From Cycas panzhihuaensis (taxonomy: Eukaryota > Cycadophyta): DNA of 64,000 bases. The stretch covers positions 249,929,741-249,993,740 of the forward strand of contig CM041465.1 of assembly GCA_023213395.1 (NCBI GenBank), read 5' to 3'. The translations under genes and the position numbers were made by a program. Shown one piece after another: positions 1 through 10,900 of this stretch (positions are counted from its first letter, which is position 1; each line of letters opens with the position of its first letter). The notes beneath the pieces are model-generated. The model made no database searches and was not told where the DNA came from. It saw nothing but the letters and a program-made list of their open reading frames with translations.

Positions 1-1137
1 GTATCAACTCCTTTAAAACCTCAAAAAACCTTAAATTGCATAAAAACCATAATTACCTTGAAAGTTTATATTCCTCTCTTAGAGTGAGGATCGCCTCTTC
101 CTTTATATTTGTTGTCTAATTGACCTCTTAAGAAATATGCTTCACCCCTACCAAGATTTTGTATACATAAACACTTTTCCAAATATTGTGAAGAAGATCA
201 TGATCATAACCCATAAATAATATAAAGTACTATACTAATTAAATAAAGTTGAAATAGTAGTGTAAGATTAAACTAAGTATAAAATAATATTTTAGCATTA
301 TATTTCTTGTTTGTTCTTAAAGCATTCCATTGAATCTTGTCTAAATAGGGAAGGAACAAGTGGTCTTAAAGGCATGTATACTTTTATATATCAACTCAAT
401 TTATAAAATCTAAGAATAATTGCTTATGTGAATATGTTTTACACCTACAAACATTCTATAATAAAATATAAACACACACTTATAGGTTTTATTCTCACAT
501 TTTGAACAAAGATCTATGCATTAATTTTTACCCCTTGATAATGTGATTTATCTATAACACACTTATATGTATATTGACTAGAAAACAATCTATTAGATAA
601 ACTCCCTTAAGGGTGGAATGCGAAGAAGATTAAGGGTTCCAATTTACACCTGCATATAATAAAAGGTCCACATAACCTTGAATTTATGGGTGTGTGCATT
701 TTTTAGATGAGTAGTAAATTAAAACTCCTTTTATATCTACTAGATGGAAATTTTATATTTTGAAAAATCGCGTAAATTTTCACAGATATTGATTTTGGTC
801 TTTACTTATCACTTAATATGTACTTTTTAAAAATAAATTTGAAATATCTCTCACACGCCCCTAAAGGATAGAGAACTAGTCTATGAAGGGGTGCCATTTA
901 AATACAAGGTGATATTGACCCCTACTAAATTTTAAACCATCCACATATACTAACAAATAACTTAGGCCATATTGATCAATATCTAAATACAAGGTGATAC
1001 TTTTGAATCGTTGACATATGCTAGCAAACAACTTAAGTTATACCTATCGATTTTTGTCGTTCATAAATTTGATCATCCCTTTACTTCAAAAACTTTAAAA
1101 CTCTATTAATTTTTTAATTTATTTTAAAAGGGTTTTA
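1..1137. repeat. Left copy of a ~1.1 kb direct repeat
   Basis: AT-rich non-coding DNA that recurs almost base for base at 2947-4097. Shared landmarks include CTCTCTTAGAGTGA, GATAGAGAACTAGTCTATGA and CTATCGATTTTTGTCGTTC. This copy lacks about 54 bp after CCAAATATT that the right copy keeps, and has a small extra piece near 985-1000. Homology stops near 1137. The left edge lies at or before the window start, so the full unit is unknown. The pair could be LTRs of a small element or a tandem segmental duplication; no primer-binding site or polypurine tract is seen at the inner edges, so I leave it as a direct repeat. Confidence 0.85.
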
Positions 1138-2946
1138 ATAGCTTTAATCATATTCGGTGGCACTGCCCTCCAGTCCAAAACATTTGCTATATTGCCTTTC
1201 AAATCTTTAATCTGGACCAAGGATTTACCAAAATCTAAGATGATCACTTGTCACTTCATTCTTAGCTAATTAAAAGGAGCTAGGCAACTGCATATGTTTG
1301 GTTTGCAACCTGCCATCATTTGATAGATCTCTGGTTTCTTCTTCTTAAGACCATCTTGCATGAAATTTGAAAAATTAATACCATAGCTTATTTCTAAAAA
1401 GTAATTCTATTCTTTAATCAAACTTTTGGGCATATAAGAAAGGAAATTCAGTTATAATTGTCCCATAATTCTTGCTTTATTTCTCTCTGCAAAAAACTTA
1501 AGAAAAACCTTCACACTGATATTATTATTTTGAGTTCACTGCATGTAAAAGACAGGGTGAGTAGACCTACTTGACCAATGGGCTCTTCAGCCTCTTATAT
1601 TACATTTGAATTTAAAATTTAATGATACTTATTTTTACCTAAAAAAAAAAAAACTTCTACATAGTTCCAACTATCTATTTTCTACTAAATTGAAATATAA
1701 AATAAACTTGTAATTTATCTACCAGATGTAATTAGCTCGATGCTACCCAATATAATTAACTCAATGTTGGTCAATATAATTAACTCATCTACACTTTGTG
1801 CCTAGTTTAATTCTACTTTATGCAACTAACATATTCCTACTCAAAATTAGAATTATGCTTTTCTCTTTACTGTGTTACATTAGTCCACATTAGAATATGA
1901 CCTATATTCAATATTAATAAACTTTAATTTGATATTTTAACTTGCATAATACTGTCCAACTCAAAATCAAAGTTCTAATTTGCTCGATACCACCCAACTC
2001 TATTCAAAATCAAGATAATTATCCCTTTAACACCTCTTTATTCTCTCTATTTGTTCATTTGAATCATCCTCTAGATTATCCTATATATCTTACTATATAA
2101 TCTTCCTTTGACCAGATGTTGTCTACTAAGAGATAGAGAATATTCATGTAGCGCCCCTTCATCTTCCTTCTTTGGCATTTCATCTTCCTCTACTACATAT
2201 TGAATTGCCTAAATCTATTCTCTATTATGCAAGTCGTTGTCTTTTTCCTTTGAGGCTTGAAGATCAAGTTTTTAAATTCTTCATACTTGAATTTGTATGT
2301 CTTTATGTACTTATGTTCTAGCTTAATGATTCGTTTGTGAACTTGCAAAGGTGTTGCTTTATATTTGGCTTGTAATTATTCATGTGCAAATCTACAAAGA
2401 GTCCTTTATATTCTAATAAGGCCATAAAAATAACTAAGTCTATTAATTACATTTATATTTTCCCCTTTATTCCTCCTTTGTTCATATCATGTGCTCCTTT
2501 GCCCAAGCTGCCGCTCAGAAATAATCCACTTGGCTTTTCATATTATACAAAGCAACAAATAAAAGAATAACTTTTACATCGAATAACTTTTAACTCCAAA
2601 TGGTCTAAAACCTTATCACTAACCTAACTACTACGCTAATGAATTAGAATGGTGCATCCCCAACACTTGGTATTCCATCAATAAGCATACACCTTATATA
2701 GGATGAATAAGTTAGCTTATGAAATCAAACGGTGCATCCTTATACCTAACATTGTATAAATAACATACAACTTACATGGGATGAAAAACCTAGAAAATTA
2801 ATATTTCACATACCCATTGAAATCATGGCTTGTCCTCGATTGATGCCTTATCTGCTCACGGTCAGTTAGATAACCAGTTCTTCATTGGGCTTTTACATTA
2901 AACACAACCTACCATTTGAACTTCTAACTTCCTTCCTCAACAACTC
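1138..2946. other. Non-coding spacer between the direct repeats
   Basis: AT-rich sequence with no coding region I can support. It holds an A(12) run near 1641-1652 and a short local repetition of AATATAATTAACTCA around 1749-1787. No retroelement protein motif is readable in any frame. If the flanking repeats were LTRs this would be the internal part of a very short non-coding element. Confidence 0.5.
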
Positions 2947-4097
2947 GTGTCAACTCCTTTAAAGCCTTAAAAAACCTTAAATTACATAAAAACTATAACT
3001 ACCTTGAAAGTTTATATTCCTCTCTTAGAGTGATGATCACCTCTTCCTTTATATTTGTTGTCTAATTGCCCTCTAAAAAATATGCTTCACCCCTACCAAG
3101 ATTTCGTATACATAACCATTTTTCCAAATATTGAATTTCTAAATATTCATCTCACTAAAATTGTTTATAGATCCTAACCATAAAGTGAAGAAGATCATGA
3201 TCATAACCCATAAATAATATAAAGTACTATACTAATTAAATAAAGTTGAAATAGTAGTGTAAGATTAAATTAAGTACAAAATAATATTTTAGCATTGTAT
3301 TTCTTGTTCTCAAAACATTCCATTGAATCTCGTCTAAATAGGGAAGGAACAAGTGGCCTTAAAGGCATGCGTACTATTATATATCAACTCAATTTATAAA
3401 ATCTAAGAATAATTGCTTATGTGAACATGTTTTACACCTATAAACATTCTATAATAAAATACAAACACACACTTATAGGTTTTATTCCCACATTTTGAAC
3501 AAAGACCTATGCATTAATTTTTTGCCTTCAACAACTTAACCTATCTACAACACACTTATATGTATATTAACTATAAAACAATCCATTAGATAGACTCCCT
3601 TAAGGGTGGAAGGCCAAGAAGATTAAGGGTTTCAGATTTACACCTACCTATGACAAAAGGTTCACATAACCTTGAATTTATGGGTTATGCATTTTTTTAG
3701 ACAAGTAGTAAATTAAAACTCCCTTTATATCTACTAGATAGAAAATTTATATTTAAAAAAATAGTGTAAACTTTTATAAATATTAATTTTGGTCTTTGGT
3801 TGTCACTTAATGTGTGTCTTTTATAAATGATTTTGAAGTATCTGTCGCACGTGGCTAAAGGATAGAGAACTAGTCTATGAAGAGGTGCCATTTAAATACA
3901 AGGTGATATTGACCCTATTAAATTTTAAACCGTCCACATATGCTAACAAACAACTTGGGCCATCTTGATCGATACTTCCGAATCGCTGACATGCGTTAGC
4001 AAAACGACATACCTATCGATTTTTGTCGTTCATAAACCCTTTACTTCAAAAACTTTAAAACTCCATTAATTTTTTTTATATATTTTAAAAGGATTCT
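2947..4097. repeat. Right copy of the ~1.1 kb direct repeat
   Basis: Matches 1-1137 with scattered substitutions and indels; the longest indel is about 54 bp around 3133-3187, present here and absent in the left copy. It ends about 480 bp upstream of the oxidase start codon, so the duplication may have brought repeat DNA next to the gene's promoter. After TTTTAAAAGGATTCTAA the two copies become unrelated. Confidence 0.85.
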
Positions 4098-4129
4098 AAC
4101 TATTGGTTGAATATCGTCCTATCCTTACT

Positions 4130-4250
4130 GTCACACACACAAGGAGTTCTAAATCCACCGAGATTTAAACCTCGACCATCTGCATGACAACGCCCCCAAT
4201 TCAACTTACTACACTCCCTCTCTGTTGTCGCTTAGCGTTTAGGAGTTTCG
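4130..4250 (-). mobile_element. Candidate tRNA-derived SINE remnant
   Basis: Read on the minus strand, 4177-4161 gives GGTCGAGGTTTAAATCT, close to a tRNA B box, and 4208-4196 gives TAAGTTGAATTGG, a degenerate A box. The two lie about 25 nt apart, as in tRNA heads and tRNA-derived SINEs. The downstream part ends in a short TGTGTGTG run. Inferred from two degenerate boxes only; target duplications were not found. Confidence 0.3.
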
Positions 4251-4578
4251 GTGGTACTCATTCAAGTTCTTTTTGTCGGCCGCCTTTGATAATGTTTTTG
4301 TTTGACCAGTCACTGTAAATCTGAACGATCGATTTATAGAAATGTCGTTACCGCATTTTCCATATAGGACGATCCCATAAGTGCAAATTTATACGCTTCT
4401 ACTCATCCTGATTATTACAGCCTCAAGCCACACACAGAAATTCCTAACGACGCACAGGCGCCTATTCTGTCTGTGTTTCAATATTCCTATTTGGTAAGGA
4501 TTACAGGTCCACAAGGGAGTGTATGGTGATCTGATTTCTTCAAAAAAATTATATCAAGGAAATCAAGGTAGAGACGAA
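4251..4578 (+). promoter_or_regulatory. Upstream region of the oxidase gene
   Basis: Immediate 5' flank of the glycolate-oxidase-like gene. A TATA-like TTTATAG lies near 4333. An in-frame ATG at 4519 would add 20 residues, but its context is weak and the family normally starts near the downstream ATG at 4579 (GAAATGG, A at -3 and G at +4). The transcription start cannot be placed from sequence alone. Confidence 0.35.
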
Positions 4579-4721
4579 ATGGCATCTGAGCCGGTAAATG
4601 TGAATGAATTTGAGGAATTGGCCAAGCAAATTCTTCCAAAGATGATTTATGATTTTTATGCTGGAGGTGCCGAGGACGAGTGGACATTAAAGGAGAACGT
4701 TGCTGCTTTCCAAAGAATCAG
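4579..4721 (+). CDS. Oxidase exon 1
   Basis: Encodes the start through AAFQRI and two bases of the next Arg codon. Donor is CAG|GTCTTT. Reading on into the intron gives a sequence unlike the family, followed by a stop near 4899. Confidence 0.85.
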
Positions 4722-7074
4722 GTCTTTATTCATTCCTTTCACATGTTTAAGCTATATTAGGATACGTTTAGATAAATTTGGGCAAGTAGGCCAATTCCTA
4801 CCCTTTTATTTTAAGCTGAATTTCATGAACAGCATCACATTTGCCACTTGGCACACTATTACTCAAATTTACCTTGATATAAGAGTGTTTAGCAAGTAGC
4901 CATAGGTTGCATTGGAGGCGCTCCCACGGACAATTACGTTAAAATAAATTTAATTAGCGTTATTAAAGTTAATTATGATATTTTAGAGTTAAAATTCCTT
5001 TAGTTTTCCGCACACTGTTATGCTAAAAAAAATTAACTGAAGAATGTTCAGACAGACAAGTTTGCCATTTTTTTCTGGCTGAAAATGAAGTAATTGATCC
5101 GTCTGTCACGTCTGAATACAACTAGAAGTATTGCCCGGGGTCTGCATTGGTTGATTTGGGGTCCACCTGGGGCTGTTGGCAGTCTGTAAGGGTCTGTGCA
5201 GATTCAATCAGGTTCTGCTCACGGTCATCCTGGGATTATCACTACACGGGGTTGCTCTTGTTGGTCTGCTGTATGCCTAGGTCCACCCAGGCTTGATTGA
5301 TTCTTGCCCGGGTTCGTCTGGGATCCTCAGAGGTCAGTTAGAACTTTGACTGGTTTCGCCGAGGCTCAATTGGGGCTTGTACAAGCTCAGGCTGTTTCTA
5401 GTTGGGGTCCACTTGGGGCTGGTGTGTGGTCCAACCAAGTTTGCCTGGGGTTAATCGGGTCCTAGCCAATGCCGGCCATGGTTGGATGGATCCACCCAAA
5501 ATCACTGAGGCCCTGTGCCCATAGCACACTTCACCCCATGAAGTAGATAGGCCATGGGTTTGTTGGAAATTGGAGTCGACTCGAAGTGACATGGGGATGC
5601 TATGGGACGGGCTGAGCCTAACACCATTCCTGCTTCTGCATACCTGTCCATGCTCCAGTTCCGAGCACCCTGTTGAATGGATGTGCGTGTATACCTAATA
5701 AACTTGCTAATATCGTAGATAGAACTTTTGTGTGCATATGTTGTCTGTGACAAGTAAAAGCCATAGATTTATACTTTGAAAGTGAGTATTAGCTTGATGT
5801 AGCTAGAGTTACTTTAAATGTAATCATAATTAATAAATTATTAGGTGAAGTTATGTAATGTGAACATAAGAAATTTTTTTACCAAATTACCACGTGAACA
5901 TAACTAAGTAATTTAATGAAATTTAGTTTAACATAACCTTCCTTGAGAATGCATCCTTAGTAGGAACTCATCAATGCCTTGAAGTATCTGAAGGACTGAT
6001 GCAATTTTGGCTTGTAACAAAATGCCTAGAAGCAGGATTAAAATCAGTAACTTAATGATTATGCATGGCAATCATTTGCCAGTCCTCCCAACTTGGGATG
6101 AGGGTGGTTTATATGTTATTGAACTTGACAGATTTCGGCCGAGAATTTTGGTTGGTGTTAGTACCATGGATTTGTCAACTACCATACTTGGATACAAAAT
6201 TTCTGCACCAATCATGATTGCTCCAACAGCCATGCATAAATTAGCACATCCTGAAGGTATTTTGCCAATTGTCAGTTCTGTTGTGAAAATTTTTCTTAGC
6301 TTTTCTTATCAGTCTTAGCTCAGAGTGCTGATATTTGGTTGTGGTTTATTACAGGAGAGCTAGCCACATCAAGGGCAGCAGCAGCAGTTGGTACAATTAT
6401 GGTAAGATTGACTTATAAGTTTATGAATTGTCTTTTGCAGGTATGCTATTACATTCAGCAAAGTGAGACTATATAGGTTTGGTTGGTGGCATTTGCCAAC
6501 CAGTGTACATGAGGTCAATACTCATGGAGTTATTACTTGCACACACAATATAGGTCCCTGTTCCCATGGTGGATTGTACTTGGGTAATGGGGACAGGGTC
6601 CTTAATCTCCTATGGAGGCCACTTTACCATTGGTTCTGTTTCTTTTCAACATACTGACATCATTGACTCTCAGATGCTTTCATCTTCCTCCACTAGTACC
6701 ATTGAGGAGGTTGCAGCGACTTGCGATGCTGTTCGTTTCTTTCAACTATATGTATGTTTTACCTTGTATCAATGTGTGCTCTAAATTCTTGCTACCTGTC
6801 TTCTGTTTTCAATGGTTTGGACTTCATCTCATCTAGTAACCAAAGTGAAAATTTGGAATGGAATGGCAAGTTATGCTATGCTTGAATGATCGATCATTTT
6901 CATATATATATATGTATGTATGTATTTATTTGTTTATTTCATGAAACAGGTGTATGTAAATAGGAATGTGTCAGTTGAATTAGTACGCCGTGCAGAGCGT
7001 GCAGGCTACAAGGCCATTGTTCTGACAGGTGACACTCCAATTCTTGGACGCAGGGAAGCAGACATCAGGAACAA
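4579..7074 (+). CDS. (S)-2-hydroxy-acid (glycolate) oxidase-like gene, N-terminal half, exons 1-5
   Basis: FMN enzyme of the alpha-hydroxy-acid oxidase family; in plants the peroxisomal members oxidise glycolate (photorespiration) or longer 2-hydroxy acids, releasing hydrogen peroxide. Exons: 4579-4721, 6132-6256, 6355-6401, 6674-6751, 6950-7074, all with GT..AG introns and one continuous frame of about 172 codons. Family signatures appear in order: [19 protein letters not shown] with the substrate-site Tyr, [23 protein letters not shown] (FMN site), [21 protein letters not shown] (Gln and Tyr near the flavin), and [18 protein letters not shown]. Full-length enzymes have about 365 residues; the active-site Lys, His and Arg and the FMN-phosphate loop of the C-terminal half are absent. 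A canonical donor (GTAAGG) follows exon 5, so the gene may continue beyond the window or be a truncated copy. The usual VDTP motif reads GDTP. Confidence 0.88.
5105..5660. repeat. GC-rich repetitive block in intron 1
   Basis: A roughly 550 bp G-rich stretch inside an AT-rich intron. GGGGTCCACYTGGGGCT and related words (GGTCCACCCAGG, TTGCCCGGGTTCGTCTGGG) recur imperfectly, giving a degenerate minisatellite look. The open frames on its minus strand are by-products of the composition. It looks like an insertion or an expanded repeat; no TSD or protein homology was recognised. Confidence 0.55.
6132..6256 (+). CDS. Oxidase exon 2
   Basis: Starts after TTGACAG; restores the split Arg codon and reads FRPRILVGV through AHPE. 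Donor is GAAG|GTATTT. It contains the conserved [12 protein letters not shown] stretch lining the FMN site. Confidence 0.87.
6355..6401 (+). CDS. Oxidase exon 3
   Basis: A 47-nt exon after TTATTACAG; reads [16 protein letters not shown] and ends ATG|GTAAGA. Intron 2 before it is only 98 bp. Confidence 0.85.
6674..6751 (+). CDS. Oxidase exon 4
   Basis: A 78-nt phase-0 exon after GACTCTCAG; reads [14 protein letters not shown] through RFFQLY. Donor is TAT|GTATGT. The Ser near the start and the Gln and Tyr at the end match flavin/substrate-site positions of the family. Confidence 0.87.
6950..7074 (+). CDS. Oxidase exon 5 (last exon in the window)
   Basis: Starts after ATGAAACAG; reads [19 protein letters not shown] through [10 protein letters not shown] and two bases of a Lys codon. 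Donor AA|GTAAGG is strong. The next expected exon (residue Phe/Met after Asn-Lys) is not found downstream in this window. Confidence 0.87.
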
Positions 7075-7273
7075 GTAAGGATGCTAAGTCGCCTTCCTAT
7101 TGTTTTAGATTGTTTCAAAGTGAAATAGATGTGAACTGACACGTAACCCAGGTTATATTCTCATACATTTGTGTATTTAATGTGAATAATGTAATTAATG
7201 TAGGCTAAATATGCTTTATGTAAATAACAAACTTAATCAAGCAAATAGCTATGGTTGACTTGTGTTTTGCAGA
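7075..7273 (+). other. Start of oxidase intron 5
   Basis: AT-rich intron-like DNA after the exon 5 donor, lasting about 200 bp until the first retrotransposon LTR. No coding content is seen. No acceptor followed by oxidase sequence is found in the remaining 57 kb. Confidence 0.6.
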
Positions 7274-7562
7274 TGAGTTAATTAGTTAGGGTTAGTTGTA
7301 ACAAACTCAATTAATTAGAGTTCATTAGTGAAGGGTTAGTTAGGGTCAGTAGCTACCTAAAACTGCTTTATTTTATTTTTATGTTGTACTTGCATTTGAT
7401 AATGAAATAGAGGATGGAAGAAATATTTTGAGGGAGCATTCTATCGCTTCTCTTTCCAACACCTGATATTTTGTCCACCCTTGAAACTTGTGTGTTATTT
7501 ATTTCTGCTCTGCAACCACAGTTCTTCTTCTAGGTGCTCTCATATCAATTGGTATTAGAGCA
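7274..7562 (+). mobile_element. LTR with tRNA-iMet-type primer-binding site
   Basis: TGAGTTAATTAG at 7274 to CATATCA at 7547 has the TG..CA form of an LTR, and TGGTATTAGAGCA at 7550-7562 matches the plant initiator-Met primer-binding site with one change. No second copy lies in the window. It could be the 5' LTR of the outermost copia element (Co1), whose gag starts at 22344; that link is inference because the Co1 3' LTR would lie beyond the right edge. Confidence 0.6.
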
Positions 7563-9556
7563 GTCTGACCCTTGAACATGGACGTCAGAGGTAGCAATTG
7601 TTGCCTGATTCTAGCAACCTACAACCGGTTTTTACCATCAACTCTCTCTTAAATTACTACAAGCAAGGGGAAAACTCCAACCTCCCTTCTGTCTATGGTC
7701 TCTATAGGTACCATTATTTGAATTGATAGAGGATTTGACTTTCTTTGTGCTACTGAGAAGGTCCTGGGCTTGCAACAACTTTTCATTCTCTTCCTACCAT
7801 GTGTGTCTCTTGTTCAAAATCTTTTGACAAACTACGTCCATGGATAGGCCCCTCTCAAATCTAAACTACAATCTAGTTTTCCAATGTTTCATCTTTGTGA
7901 ATTATTTTGACTTTGTTGTTGGTGAACAAACCACTGCCAAAACTTGGATCATTAGGGTATTCCTTGATGCCTTTGCAATCTCAACATTTCAAATTTGAAT
8001 CACATGGGAGAATGAGTTCTATTACATTGCTTGAATTAATTTTGCCTTTTAGATAATCAAGCAAGGGTTTTCTATTAGTAATGAGATAATCTGTGTGTGG
8101 ACTTGTTGCATGTACCCAATTCACTTTAATTGAGTATTCTTGACAAAGAAAACCAAGGATTTTAGAGGGTATAAGCCATTGTGTTTTGATTTGTAAACCA
8201 CAGGGGAACTTGTAATCATCCATGAAATATAAATTGACACCTAGGTGGCTTATATTATTTAACTTGCCACGATTTATGAAGACTCTTAACAACAAGTTGA
8301 GATCCCAGAGATGCATTACTGTTGACTAAAGTACAGCACATAAATTGTTCCAAGACTGGTTCTTTATGCTTTGATCATGTGGCCTCTTCATGTTGGTCTC
8401 GTCCTTCCCATGTGTTCAAGCCTTACTCACCTTGTGGGCTTCCTGTTGCATGTCAACACTCATACACACATATATATCATAAAGGAAACACCTATAGAAG
8501 CATATACATACACCATATACACACCTTTTCCTCGTGACTTATAATTCCATTAAACAATAGCCAAGTGCAATACATTACCACTAGGTATGCTTGAATAGAT
8601 CAACTCTTCACACTAGAGAAGATGACATATGATTAGATAGTCTGGTGCTCGCATTAAAACAATTGTGAGAATGCCCTATTTATATCCATTTTACAAACAT
8701 TTTGACCCACATAATACAACCATTACACATGACCTTACCTTTTCATAACAAAACAAGATTATCACTCATTAATGAAATATTCTATATGTTTCTACACTTG
8801 TACAGTCATTTATACACTTTTTGTTATAGCTGCTAAGATGCTGTAAAACCATTCCCTCTCAACTATTTCTGTTTCCTTAAGATTGTTCCAATTCCACGTT
8901 AGTCTGCCAACTGTTCACCAAGAGTTGAATAGCCAATCTATAAACGTTCTAGCTATTCCTATAGCCATTTCAACCATTCCCAAGATGATTTTCATAGTTT
9001 TGTTCTCTCCTTTTTGCCATTCCATTGCTAGAGCCACCCTTGAGGCCATTCTTGACCATTTCAACTGCCCATGTGCTAGTTTTCATGCATACATCTATCC
9101 TAGGGTTTGAAAATGGTGGAGCATCATTGCTCAACTATCAAGAAAATGGCCAAAAATGACAAGTTACCATGGAATTTTGTTTTTATGGTGGGTCATTCTC
9201 CCCCACTTGTTGTTTCAAGCTGCCCTTGTAACTTGACCACTTGTGCCTCCCTCCTATGCACGTATTCATGCAACTGTTTTATTCTATGTTTGAATTCTGT
9301 TGTCATGTCTTTATTGAGTTTTGTCAAATTTTCCATCTCCATAGTTTTTTAGCTAATTCTTGCTCTGATGTCTTAATTTTTTCTTTTTGATTACCCCATT
9401 ATGTTTGAAATCCTTCCAATCATTTTTTCATTTGTTGGATTTTGCTGCCTGTGGCTACCCTTTCTACCTTGCTATTCCATTGCTTCACTCTGTCTCTTGT
9501 GCCATTTTCATTGCTTTTATAGGTTGTTTTGTGTTATTTTCTTCACATTGGAGCTG
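7563..9556 (+). other. Untranslated leader-like retroelement DNA
   Basis: About 2 kb after the primer-binding site with no recognisable gag. Open frames at 7981-8316 (-), 8322-8537, 8883-9110 and 9107-9352 show no retroelement or plant protein motif, and I do not call them genes. The stretch ends where Gy1 inserted. Removing Gy1 joins it to 21418-22343, upstream of the Co1 gag, so it may be the Co1 leader. Confidence 0.4.
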
Positions 9557-10042
9557 TGTAACATAACCCTATCTCCATAAGCAAAAGGAAGTATTAGCAT
9601 GTGGAATCCACCAAAGGGTTATGTGATCTCATAAATATTCTGTAGTACTTACTTATTTAGTAAGTGCCTAAATAATCATGCTCACTTATTTAGCAAGTAA
9701 TCAAATAGTGGTGCTTTTGTATTAAACATGTATTTAGCAAGTAGTTGTGCTTTTGTACTGCACATGCATTTAGCAAGTAGTTGTGCTCACTTATTTAGTA
9801 AGTGCTTAGAATAGAGGTGCGAGTTTTTGTCCCACATACACTAGTGGGAAGTAAACCTTAGTAGTTAAAACACTATATATACCCTCTCGGGTCTTCATTG
9901 TAATTCAATCATGGTTCATATTACTTAAGAGAAAGCACTTTGATTCTCTTTGGTGATCAATTGTCTCTTTTGGTTCTCTTTGGTGCTTATTATTTCTCTT
10001 GCTTCTCTCTTTGGAGTCCTCTATTGTGGAAGATACGTTACA
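9557..10042 (+). repeat. Gy1 5' LTR
   Basis: Begins TGTAACATAACCC and ends GATACGTTACA (TGTAAC..GTTACA ends). It contains TAGTAAGTG-type short repeats and a TATA-like CACTATATATACC near 9868. ACATAACCCT at 9561 and AGGGTTATGT at 9615 are a perfect 10-bp inverted pair. Confidence 0.9.
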
Positions 10043-10900
10043 AGTGGTATTAGATCCACCTTCTAGGGCCAATTTTATGCAATTTTTTTTTTCCTAGCAG
10101 CCTTTTGCATTTACCTACCATATGCTCTCGCCTCGCCCACTCGGATGTTGGTGATTAGAAAGTAGTGAAAGTGGTGGGTCACTTTATTATGTAGGTGGAG
10201 ATTTTCAGTGAAGTTCAACACCTGGCAGGGCCAATTTTATAATAATTTTTTCTTCTTCTTCTTTGACTAAAACACTGTATTGCAGATCCAGATAAGGGGA
10301 AACCCCTGTCCGCTTAACTATGGGAAGTGTTTGGGCATAAGCCCTAAAATTCATTGTGAGGAGTACCACGGAACCCCAAAGTAGCTAGTCAGAGTGTTTG
10401 CTAGTGAAATGGACAACGACCCCATCCCAAATTAGATTCCCTTCCTTGAGTGTATACAATGAGCTGTAGTTTTGAGATAAATCCGTGGTTGGGATTTCGG
10501 TAGTTATTTTCTTCAAGAAGTAATTGCTGCAATTTTGGAGAGCGATACTCGCTTAGACAACATTTGTTGCCAGTGATATTGACCATAATCCCCTAGGAAG
10601 CCTAATATCGAGGCTCGTTACGTGTTCCGATCAATGTCATGTTAGAGCTAAACACTTGCAGCAGTCATATTAGAACTAGCATAGAATAGAACATGCAATT
10701 AAAAAGTAAAAAAAGGTTTTACTTGTCAATTTTTTTTTTTTTTTTGGGTCAACTGTCTATAGACACCCCATTCCCCTCCCTTTCCTTCTCATCTTTTCAT
10801 CCCAATTTCTTGAAGCACCCATTCTATCTTACTCATTCCTCTTCGTAAATTCCTTTTTTCTAACTATTCCCCTCTTCTTTAAATACCTTCTACAATCATC
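10043..10900 (+). other. Gy1 primer-binding site and leader
   Basis: TGGTATTAGATCC primer-binding site at 10045, then about 840 bp without coding sequence. Includes a T(17) run near 10730 and GGGTCAACTGTCTATAGACACCCC, a phrase shared with the Gy2 leader near 31300, which shows that the two elements are related. Confidence 0.75.

Noticed and set aside
1-4097. Direct repeats as LTRs of a retroelement
   Set aside because: No primer-binding site, polypurine tract or TG..CA boundary was found at the inner edges, so the call stays at direct repeat.
4487-4687. Minus-strand frame across oxidase exon 1
   Set aside because: Shadow of the real + strand exon.
6463-6836. Three overlapping + strand frames in and after oxidase intron 3
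   Set aside because: They read through intron DNA and exon 4 in wrong frames; the exon 4 frame with correct splice sites explains the conservation.
7981-8316. 111-codon minus-strand frame
   Set aside because: No recognised motif, no promoter or neighbour context, inside retroelement leader-like DNA; likely chance.
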